A model generated the notes under the pieces. The model worked only from the letters and a program-made list of their open reading frames with translations. It made no database searches and was not told where the DNA came from. From Pterois miles (taxonomy: Eukaryota > Chordata > Actinopteri > Perciformes > Scorpaenidae), in the NCBI GenBank assembly GCA_947000775.1, contig CAMQGK010000052.1, forward strand, positions 31,154,501 through 31,218,500: a DNA stretch of 64,000 nucleotides. The letters are read 5' to 3'. Shown here piece after piece: positions 46,701-58,604 of this stretch; position 1 is the first letter of the stretch, and each line of letters begins with the position of its first letter. The position numbers and the translations under genes are program-made.

Positions 46701-49700
46701 GTAAGACTGGCATACTTGTGTGCCTTCACACTCAGGATATTTATGTAAAATATGGACTTGACTCCACTGAATTCAGCGGTCTCTGTCATGTTACACACTT
46801 GCCTTGTTTTATTGGAGCACCAGCAAGTGTCTTTAGACTGACTGATGGGATTTTGAGGTGTTAATCGTATTGTCTTTTAATATTTCTTTATTTGTAGTAA
46901 TGGGTTTATTGTGTACAACATATTTTTTCTTTGCTTTAGATATTGTTTGGACCCAACTGTTTTATGTGTTTGTGTCAATAAAAAAACTTCCTAACTAGAC
47001 ATACGGCAGGCGCGCTCAAACACCAGAGTGTCGTGCAAGTGTTCCCAAGCACCTATTTTTCAGGCTGCGCCCCAACATAAAATAGTTAAACGTTTGGAAG
47101 GCTGCAGCGCATACTGCGCGCCATGAGACAAGGAACAACCAATCACAGCGGGCAGATGTCTTTTCTTTCTCACGTACACATCAGTCTACGATAAATGGAT
47201 GTTAATCATTTTAGTTCAGTGCGACCCAGAGCTTCACAATCTGTCCCGCTGACAATTTTACTGGCTTCATCCTTTCTGTCTGAGGACACTAAAATATCCA
47301 TTTGAAAGGTCAGCCAAACTGACAAATCGAGCGGTAACGTTACTGTGAGGGATTTACAGTGCTGGAAATCCATTTATCTTTGTTTTGACTTTGTTTGGTT
47401 TAGTCAGTGAGGCTTTTATCGCTAAATTATCGCAACTTCCTCATCATCGTCATCACAGCTCGCCGGTTTTGTTTGGTTAGTAACGGCAGGAGCATAACCT
47501 CCCCCATGCGTTTTTAGATGCTACATGTGAACAGCCCCTGAAACTGAAAAGCACCTCTTATGCTGGGAAATTTCAAAAACAAAATTCGGGCTGCCTTTTC
47601 CTTGTTTAGCGGCGTTGATTCTGAACTTTGGTTCAGCATTATATACATCAATCTACACCGATCGGCCATAACATTAGGTCAGTATGGACACCCTGACCGG
47701 TCTGCAGCTACGCAGCCGTGTTTTCTGACACCTTTTTATCAGGTCCAGCATTGACCTTTTCAGCAATCTGAGCTACAGTAGCTCTGTTACTGGTTCAGAC
47801 AACACGGGCCAGCCTTCGTATGTCAATGAGCCTTGGCCACCCATGACCCTGTCGCTGGTTCACCGGTTTTCCTTCCTTGGACCACTCTTGGTAGGTCCTG
47901 ACCACTGCAGACCGGGAACATGCCACAAGAGCTGCAATCTGGTCCTTGTCAAAGTCGCTCACATCCTTATGCTTTCCCATTATTTCTGCTTTCAGCACAT
48001 CAACTAACATATCCCACCCGCTGCCAGGTGCCACTGTAATGAGATTATCAGTTATTCACTTGTCAGTGGTTGTACTGTTAATGTTATAGCTGATCGGTCC
48101 ATATACCACGTATTCTGTGTGAATGCATCGGACTGTGACCTCCATACAGACACAGTTTGGCACAAACATACCGACCGTTACAGCCCTACTACACAAAATA
48201 GACTGTTTACATGTCTGAGATATAACCTCTTCCACCTCTGACTGCACAAATGCACTGAAAAGAAAAAAAAAAAAAAAACACAAAAGTGGGTCACCATTTG
48301 TTGTAAAATATGGCACAAATGCACGCTGTTGTTCACTCTGTCAGGGAGGACAGCAGCTGTGTTTCACTGTGATTCTGGGTCACACTGAAAAACATCCATT
48401 TCACCAAAATATTCTGACATGTTACACGCCAGCTAGCTAACACTAAATTAATCTTTTGAAAGTCCAACTCTTGTTAAATATAACCTCTTGATATGTCGGC
48501 CCTCTGTAAACAATGATGAAGGAAACAAATGACAGCCTGGAGTAAATAATTAATACAACCAGCAAGACTATAGTACATGTTAACATCATGATTTCAGCCG
48601 TTCATCTCAAGTCAGTTTGAGTTGTGGCATTGAATCATAATGGGTTACACCACCACCTTTACTGCTGAGCCTCTAGTCCATTATAATATATAGGCTTATA
48701 TTTCTAAGAAAATGATAATTAATAAGAAAATGTTAATTAATAGAGAAAAGTGAAATATAAAATCACCTTACAGACAGTTTATCTTGCAGCCCTTTTGGAG
48801 GGTCCCAACTGTCACCACAGTTGAATCAAACTGGAGTAGTTGGGTCAGAAGGCAGATCTGTCTGAATCTCCTGCTGTTATCTTATCAAAATCTGCTCTCC
48901 TGCCAGCCTTTCCCAAACATGTGGGGTTATAAAAGTGTTGTATCCTACAGCATCCAATCCCACCTGAGTCGTGGCGCAATCTTTTCTGCACTGTGCCTTT
49001 CCACACCTGTTCATGAAGTCCATAACATCTCAGTTTCCACCCGTCCTGGTACTTTATTGCATTTTTTACCCTCTATAAAACATTGAATATCAACATAAAT
49101 GTCAACTTCAGTCCAAAAATATTTTACTGTCAAACTTTAAGACAACCCTGGTGTGCAAATCTGCCAGAGGTTTATTGGTGGCGGTACATGAATGTACATG
49201 AATGTATGTCGCACACACGTCTTTCCTCGCCGTACTAGTCCGGTCCTCCTTTGCACTGGTCCGCTGCTCCGCTGGACAACACTGGACAATTTGTTCAAGC
49301 TGCAAATGCTGGCGTTGTTTTCATTGGAAGTCAAACAAGCAGCAGCCTGTTCCTAATGAAAACATTAGTGGTGGAGAGCCTTCCCTCCCTCCCATACCAC
49401 TTGCACCAGACAGAGGGATCCGGTAAGGAATGGAGCTGAACTGGGAGGGAGGGGCAGGAGGTAGGCCGGGCCCTGTGAGCGGCCCATCTGTGAAAAGGAG
49501 GCATTGTGAGTGGGCCTCATCAGAGTGCACTGACCCTCCCCAACAGGCCTTTTCCCTCCATACACACATCGCTGTTGTCATGTAGAAACTTCTTAACTCA
49601 CATTTTAGGGATTGGTTTCAGTCTCTGAAGAAGAAAAGTCCAATCTGAAAATTAAACACCATCTTTGTCCATATTACCTGTTGATAACGTCACCACAGCT

Positions 49701-49772
49701 CCACGGGTGAATCATGCGTTAACATATCATGTTTTAACATTCGGTCATTTACACAACCAGTTCCATGTTGTT

Positions 49773-49812
<40 letters not shown>

Positions 49813-52800
49813 CATGTGTGTGTGTATATATATATTATTTTTGGAGAGTTTTTCTATTTTTATTGACACCGATAGTGTTGAAAGGGGGAGATGGCTATCA
49901 CCATCTTGGTTTTTGGCCATTGCCATCTTGTTTTTTTGTTCATCGTCATCTTGGTTTTTGGTCGACATGTTGGTTTTTTTGCTGTCGCCATCTTCTAGTG
50001 AGTTTTTATTTAACCCTCATAGACTAAGTGAAGCTTTCTCAGTGTTTCTGCCTCCCTCCCTTAAATAAGTGAGAGTCGCCTGGGTTGGGACTTCATAAAT
50101 AAATGTAAGATGAATGTGTTTCCATGATGATGATGTAGTACATAAATGCAGCCTGCAGAGTTTACCTGAATAAACAGTGGTGATGCTGAGACAAATTCCT
50201 ACAAAACACTTTATTCAAACTAGATTCATGTAATATATAAAGAGGAAGTTGCCACATAACAGAGATGGTGAACATAAGTTACGCTCCTTCCCTTCCTGAC
50301 GTTTGGTAAACCACAAGGTCCTCTTAAAGGTTGGTCATTACATAAAGAAGATTTATTTGGAAACATTCATTTCACAAAGAATGAAATGTGTTCCTGTGTG
50401 AGGCCATTGGCAGGAAATGTATTATTATTTGGACAAACAACCTCTTCATGCAGAGAGAGACTGAAACATGTCTCCCATGAAATATATTAAAGTTGTTGTG
50501 AAGGTTTGTTCGCAACAACTGATTTCCATTAATAAATTAATATCAGCAGTCTGAGATCCTGTAACTATACAGTATCTCTGCTAGTTTGTTTGAATATTGT
50601 CATTCTCTCTGTATTTGTAGGTGGTGCAGCTGCAGAAGGAGAGCGGGACGTCGGAGGAGCACAGTCTGGATAAAGAGGCGAGGAAATGGGCGAGTCGGGT
50701 GGCCCGAGAATACAAGAGCATCATCCATACCCAGCGGGTGAGAACCAGATCACACTGATGGAGAGATGATAATGTAGGCACATTATCCTCTACAACACAC
50801 AGTGGTCACTAAATCAAATGTGCACCTTTATTCACAAATCCGCCTCCTTCTACACTGTTCTCCATTTTACAGGGATGATTTCAATGCAAAGAAAAATCAT
50901 TAGCCCAGTTTCGATTGCAGGATCCCCCGCCTGGACTAGGGACGTTTTGAGGAACTCAGTGCATTTCGACTGCAGGAACCAGGGTCTAAATTATGTTCAG
51001 GGGATGTTTAACCCTCCAAAAAAGTTTTTCTGAATCTTTCTGAAATTACTTTCAGGAACAAATTGTGTACAACTTCATTCATAAAACAAGGAAGTACTCT
51101 AGTATTGATTTCTCGAATCGAAGAGCATTTCTCTTTGTTTGATAACTTTAAACGTTATAAAATGCACATAAATAACCATCAGACACTCAACAGATGATAA
51201 TGTTTTCTAGATGAATCAGGCTACACACTGAACTGCAGGCTGCAGAGTGTGTTGACTGCTGTGACCACCAGCAGCCCTCCTCAAGCCTGGGCCAGACCAG
51301 CCGCATGAAGAGCGCGTGGCGGCTGCGTTACCTGTTGTTTTTTATTCCTATTATTTTCAAATTACCACACGTTTCTGGACCTTTCTCTGTCTAAAATAAA
51401 TATAAATGGCAGTTATAATGAAATGAAGTGGCCATTATGAAAGTCAGACTCAGTGTAGAAAGAGAAGCAGCTGACATGCAGCTGGTTTGAACAACGGACG
51501 TGTGAATCGCGTAGCCGTCACGCAGCCGGGCTGGCCAAGCATCACACCTCATGTTGCTTTTTCATACATCAGCAGATAAAGTTGTCTAATCTTCACAGGT
51601 CTTTAGACCACAGTGGAAACGTAGACAACAATGGGCTGAAGGAAGCTTTTAGTTCCTTAAAATGTATTTCCGGGACCAAAAAGTCCCAGAAACTTTTGGT
51701 GGAAACCTGCCGAGAACGTCCCATCAACACAGTTCTTATCTTCCTGGGCCACTGACGTTTCCCCTGTGTTGAAAACCTGTAGACATATCTACAGTATTCC
51801 TAGTGTGAATTATGGAGGAATATTGTCGTTATTAAAGTCCACACTGAACCAGGTAAAACAGTTCTTGTGTGTGCTGCTCCCTCTGTCAGAAACATCCTGC
51901 ATTTATATCTTTTTTTTTTTTTTTTTTTGCCACCACACAATGAAATTGTGACGTGTTAAATGACTGATAAGCTGATTTATGGTCTAACAACTTCCTGGTA
52001 GAATCAAAGGACACCTTGGCCGTGTACTTTGTGTTTTTTTACTGCGTTCTTTACTAAATTGTGGAACTGTTTCATAGATGTGTGTCACTGAGTTGACTAC
52101 CATAAAAACAGGTTTCTCACTTACATGGCGTTTAAGAAGTCAGTTTACTGGAGAAAGCTGCCTGTAATCTGTGATCTAAACCCTTACTGTTAATGTGCCG
52201 TTAATTCCTCTAAACTGGAAATTACTGTAATTCAACAATGGAGGTCATTTTGATAATAATAAACCTGAAGATAATAAAATCATCCGCCGTGTGTGAAGGA
52301 AAATATGATGAAGCAACACAACGCATGATAAGAGTTCTTCATCATCATCACCTCATGTTAACCCCTTTTCCTGATTTTATTGTGAAAGTCCATCGGTGAA
52401 GATAAGATAAGACAACCGCATCAGTGACGCTTTATCAGACTGTTTCCATTAAACAGGAAATGAGTCTCTCTTGCTTCCTCCAGTGACGCTCAGTCAAATG
52501 TTTTCAATTAATGGTTTTATTGTTTCTGTGCTGTGTTGTTTTTATTGATTTTAGATAATTGTTGTGATGTGTTTTCAGGCTCTGGAGGGTTATGGGATGC
52601 AGGAGTCGTCAGAGCAGAACAACAGTGAGCTGGAGACCAAGATGGAGGTGGCCAGGCAGAGTCTACGGAGGGCAGAGGTAACGAGAGTGTGTGATTGAGT
52701 TTCTGTTTTCTCAATCAGTATCCAGTTACTTAAAGTGGCCCCAGTACTCCCCCTACTGGTTACAAGGATGAAATGACACTGATTTGGGTCTAACAGCTGC

Positions 52801-55800
52801 AATGTTTAGTCAATTAAGTAGTGCTGTTAGGGAGAGTTTTAGCATCCCATTGTGTGCTAAATTTTGCAAGAATAAAATTCAGTGGGTCTTTACCCTCAAG
52901 TGACGGAGTTCAAGTACCTCAGGGTTTGTTCGTAAGTGAGGGGACAATGGAATGCATTCGGTTTACTGCACCTTTGTGACAAAGAGAGAGCTGAGCTGGA
53001 ATGCAAAGCTCTCAATCTACCGGTCAATCTTCACTCCTACTCTCACTTATGGGCATGAGGGCTGACTCAAAGAACTAGATCGCAGGTACAAGCGGCCAGG
53101 TTGGGTTTTCTCAGGAGAAAGAGAGGCGCAAAGGAGCAGTGGCTCTACTCTCAGAGTAGAGCCACTGCTCCTTTGCGCCTCTCCTTTCCTGGTAAAGATG
53201 CCCCCTGGGCACCTCCCTAGGGAGGTGTTCCAAGCATGACCAGCTGGGAGGAGGCCCCAGGGAAAACCCAGGACTAGGTGGAGAGATTATATCTCCACAC
53301 TGACCTGGGAACACCTCGGGATCCCCCAGTCAGAGCTGGTTAATGTGGCCCAGGAAAGGGAAGTTTGGGGTCCTCTGCTGGAGCTGTTGGCCCCACAACC
53401 CGACCCCGGATAGGAGGTTGGCGATGAGTGAGTGAGTGTGAAATTCAGTGGATAAAAAAGTTATTTTTAGTGTTTTGCATTTGCGTTTTCACATTGACCA
53501 CCTTAGTTCTAGACACTTGGTAGACGGGAGAAGTTTCAGCTCGTTGCAATCTGTAGCTTCACCTAGATGCCCCCAGATCCTGCAAACTGCTCATTTCAAG
53601 TCATTTATAAAGGAAAAATATAAAATATATTTGCTGGTTCAAGCTTAACAAATGTGGATTATCTTTTATATGTTTGCATGTCGTGTGTTGACATGCGATG
53701 TTCACCTTGGACTATTGATGAACTTTGATGGTCGTTTTCTTCCAAGTCAAAATTCCCAGAAAAGCGCACCGTTCATTAGTCCGACCCGCGATCTCTGAAT
53801 TAACTAATATAGAAGACCAGAATACTGTTAGGCTGGTACGTGACCAAAATATTGTGTCTGTCACAGATGGGACTAAAACCAGGAAAACATTTTTGAAAGC
53901 TTGACCTTAAATTAGACTTGTCATGGTAGTCAATGGTACCCACTGTCATTTTGCTTTTTTTTTTTACAGAAATAACACGTTAGTTCATGTTGACGTATCA
54001 GCGGCATGTTGTCAATAGACAGAGGGATGACAGACGCTACGATCTGAACTTGAATACATCTTCTCCATACACAGTCTCAGCTCAGAGCAGCAGGACTCCG
54101 ATTTCATACACAGGATGAAGGAGAGTTGACAGACAAGATGATGTGAAGCGAAAAAAGTGCCTATTTGGCAATAATTTCAGGTTTAAACCCAATGCTGTAA
54201 GGGAACATAACATTAATGAGGCCATCGCCGTGCAGAGGATTGAACGTACAGCAGCCAGTCTCAGGTAGCAGCAAAAGCTGGACCGGAGAGGCCGGACACG
54301 CAGCTACCCAACGTTAAAGATTAAACTAAGCACTCTACACCATCATGTTTTCTTGTCCGATGTAATCAGTAACATCAGAGTTGTCGCAAGTTTATTAACC
54401 GGTGGGAAAATGTCCCCACTGTCACATCCCCGTGAAGCCGCTGTACAAGCTTAGATTGTACACTGAGTTTCTGTCCAGGGAGAGGGATCCCTCCTCAGCT
54501 GCTCGTTATCAGGTTTCTCCCATTTTTTCACTTAATTTTTTGGGGGGAGTTTTTCCTCTGCATTAATTGTTAAAGGACAGAGGGAGTTGTGTGCTGTGCA
54601 GGCTATAAAGTAAATGTGTGACCTCTGATTATGGGCTATAGAGATAAAATAACATTGACATGACTAATTTGAATAAGGTCTTGGTCGCACACGTACTGTA
54701 GGTGAAGAGTGAATTCCTTCAAGTGTTTTAGACCTCTGATCTTCTGATATATTGTTTTATTTTCTTAATTTTCAGACGGTGAAGGTGAAAGCTGAGGCCC
54801 GTCTGGACTTGCTGAGGCAGGCGGGTGTCGCTGTTGAAACGTGGCTGAAGAGCGCCATGAACCAGGTGATGGAGGAGCTAGAGAACGAGCGCTGGAACAA
54901 CCTCAGTACCCATGATCCTTCGCTCTCTGTAAGACCCACAAATGCATGATTTTAATAATTTTGTGTTTTTCGCAACAATGTGCGTTGTGTTTTTTCTCAA
55001 TTGTCTCCATTTGCTGACTGATTTATTGTAGCCATGAGAGTGCTCTCGTGTAATTAAAAGTAAGTGTCATATTTCTACAGGGAACAGCAGATCTGGAGCG
55101 AGAGGATGAGGAGGAGATGGAGGACAGTGGTGAAGTGTTAGACGACAGCAGCTCCAGCCCCTCCAGCACCTTGAAAAACTATCCCCTCACCTGCAAAGTA
55201 CTCTACTCCTACAAGGTACCAGCAGAATACAAACTACTGCGTTCTGTGTGCATCTTACAACACCCACTTGTAGATAATGAACTGTAAATTAACGCACTTG
55301 TTCCTTTGTTTTATGCCTTTGGTTGCACATAATTCAAGAGACAAGTATCACCTTCTTATAAAAATTCATACAAATTGATGTTTCCTTGTTTCCAGGCATC
55401 TCAGCCAGATGAACTGACCATTGAGGAGCAGGAAATCTTGGAGGTCATTGATGATGGAGACATGGAGGACTGGGTCAAGGTACTCTACATATATATTTAC
55501 ACATTCAAGCTCATTTATGTTGAATTTGTAGCCACAGATTTCAGCATTTTCAGCTTAAAGTTTGCGTCTATCTGTGTTCTTTTCCATTTTTTTTCAAATG
55601 GAAACGCCGACTCAGCTGTTAGGAAAAAACAGTGACTTAGGTTACCACATTGAGCTAATCAATAAGGTTGTGAATAATGTGAATGCTGAGTCAACATTAG
55701 CTGTGCTAAGTCTGGAAATAACTGAAAGGGATAGTGTGCATTTTTTAGTTGGGTTGTGTGTATATTAATAAAGGTCCATCTTATCTTATCTTATCTTATC

Positions 55801-56809
55801 TTATACTATACTCCTGCGTTCTGTGAGGTTTGTGATTGTAGTCTGGTAGCTCTGAAGAGAGCAATATAACAGCTTCAGTTCCTGAAGTACCTCGCCGTCA
55901 GACAGACCTTTCTGACGGGGAACTGAAGCCGTTATATCACTCTCTTCAAAGCCACTAGACTACATTCACATATAACCTCGCAGAACACGGGAATTGCTGG
56001 TCTACAGGCCCAGACACACCCAGCCAACTGTAGCACCGCCTCACATCACCTTTCGCTTGGGACGAGCTGCATTTGAATATAACGTAAAGATGTAGAGTAT
56101 GTACGTTCTGCGCCTACGTAACAGGAAATAACTCCACACACCAGCAGGCAGCGGTGGTCTGTGTTCGTCATTCAAAAATGGAAACCGGACAACCAAGGAC
56201 TGTGGATATACAAGCTGTTGTCACGATACGTACATGAAACAAAGCAGCGTTGAGCGACCATTTTCACACCACTTAGCTTCACTCCAGATGGCCACGTTGT
56301 TATGAAAATATCGATGTATTTGAACAATGATGAGATGAATGTGGAAAAAGAAAAGAGCCTTCTGTGTTTGTCCTCTGAGCTTTACTCGTTGGCGTGCTTT
56401 CCTCACGTCTGTTTTTCTTCTTGTGCACTGATTTAAGTTGAACATAAGCTGAGTTATTGTGTAACTTTGTGATCTGAACTAAAATGGCGTCCACAGCACT
56501 GCGTTGCGTAGCTTCCTGCGGTTCTCCTGTCTGCTTCTCCAAACATGGAGCACATGTACCGCCATCTAAGTTACTGTATGTACCGTTAATACATTGACTA
56601 TAAGGATGTATTTATACTCTACATGTAGCAGCGTCGTTTTGCAGAAACCTACATCAGGTCACCTGGGAAAAAGTTTTTAGAAGGGCTTGAAGGAAAAATA
56701 GCATTTAGATGCTAAAACATGCACACTTTGACCAAAATGTTCAGATTTAAATTTGTAAGGAACACTACTGGGAAGCTACAGAATTATAAAAAAAATAAAT
56801 AATGGGCCC

Positions 56810-56852
<43 letters not shown>

Positions 56853-58570
56853 ATGGTGGTTGTGGATTTCTCGAATTTTTCACCTTTCACTTGTCATCAT
56901 GAGTTTCTGTTTTCTGCATTTCCAGGCCAGAAACCGCAGTGGACAGGTCGGCTACGTCCCAGAGAAATATCTGCAGCTTCCTTCCTCCAACAGCCTGCTG
57001 AGTATGCTGCAGGCTCTGGCCGCGCTGGACGCCCGATCCCATTCCTCCAGCAACTCCACCGAACCTGAAACCGAACTACCGACCGGCTCCGTCAACGGAG
57101 ACTCCAGTGGTGAGGGATACCTCTACTGACTGTGAATCAGTGTTTGTAGTCGGGGGATTTCTCAACCCGTCCTCCTCTGTTGCAGTGTCATTTGCGAAGG
57201 CCCTGTACGACTACGCTGGACAAACGGACGATGAGCTGTCATTCCCAGAGGGAGCCATCATCCGCATCCTGAGCAGAGAGACCCACGAGGACGACGGTTT
57301 CTGGGAGGGGGAGTTTAACGGCGTCGTCGGCGTCTTCCCCGCAGTTCTGGTGGAGGATCTCGCCGGTGCCAGCGAGAACGGAGACGGACAAAGAGATGGC
57401 AGTGCACGGGTATGTTGATGCTGACAAAAGTCTGAGATACGTGACTGTTTATTACTTTATTACTTGAATATATTTGAAGTATTGTCATCCTCCTGTTGTT
57501 TGCTGATCAATCAAATGCATCAGAAAAAGAAAGACCGTAATCAATGAGAAATAAGTGTCTGAGAATCTGATGTGTGCTGCCTGTTCATGCTACGTTTGGA
57601 TATGTTGTGACATTTGGTAGGTTGGGTTGTATTTAAAAATCTTTGGCTCATATTTAGCATCTCTTCTAAGAATCTTGCTAAATTTTAAACTATAGGACTA
57701 AAAATACTCCCAACTCAGAGTAGTATGTAGTAGTCGTACATTATTTATGAAGCACACTGTAGTCCTACGATGCCACTGTTTACGATTCTCTCTGTAATAT
57801 AGAAATTGTGATTTTCTTTTTGCAGTTTGAAATGTTAATGTTAACAGAAAACTTGTATAGGGAAATAATAAAGCTAGTTATCTAGTTTCTATCTGCGATT
57901 TATCCAGTTTTGAACATGCAAAATATTGTTTAAATTTTTACCCAAAACCATTTGCATAGAAGGATGTCAAGGGGTGTGAATTTTTCGGCATCTCATGATT
58001 CAATTAAAAATCGAATCTTAATGGAAAAACTAATTTCTGTCATTTACAGATGGAACATTACTGGGGCTGCCGCCTCTTAGTCAGTTAGTCGACTTATCAG
58101 TCGTTTTGGTCTCAGTCAACTAACATTTCTTTAGTCGATTAGTCATTTTTTATGCTTTTTTCATGCTGAAGGGTAAGGTATGCTTCTGGTAAACACAAGA
58201 TATTAAATGGTGCTTTTTTGTGATTCTTTGTGGAGAAACTCAGTTTCACAGATATGTTCATGAAATCAACTAATAGATTAGTCGACAAAATTTGCATGAG
58301 TGTTAGTCTGCAACGAATTTCTTTCGTCACGTACAGCCCTAAATATGACATTGTATGAAAGTCTGATTTTGTACAGATTTTTATGGATGTACAAAACAAA
58401 ATAAACAGATTTTTTGAAGCTGAGAGTCAATATAAGATAAGATCAAGATAAGAGTCGTCAAAGAATCATAATATCTCCCCCAATAATCAACAATTGAGAA
58501 ATTCACCTAAACAATATGGACGTTCTCTTCGTAACTCTGCCATTGTTTTGTTTTTTTTAACTTAGTTAAT

Positions 58571-58604
<34 letters not shown>

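Larger units (their letters stand above)
46088..50620 (+). other. fchsd2 intron 10 (4.5 kb)
   Basis: Contains the Tc1 derivative (47654-48101), the 48538 repeat, a (TA)n tract and a 'GCCATCTTGG' repeat (49885-50000). Between 46088 and 47640 I recognise nothing. Confidence 0.55.
52678..54775 (+). other. fchsd2 intron 12
   Basis: 2098 bp. Mostly two elements: the LINE 3' fragment (52897-53443) with its palindrome, and dispersed element C (53919-54431). Confidence 0.6.

Noticed and set aside
49772..49836. TA/TG tract as a regulatory or origin element
   Set aside because: A simple compound microsatellite; nothing else supports a role.
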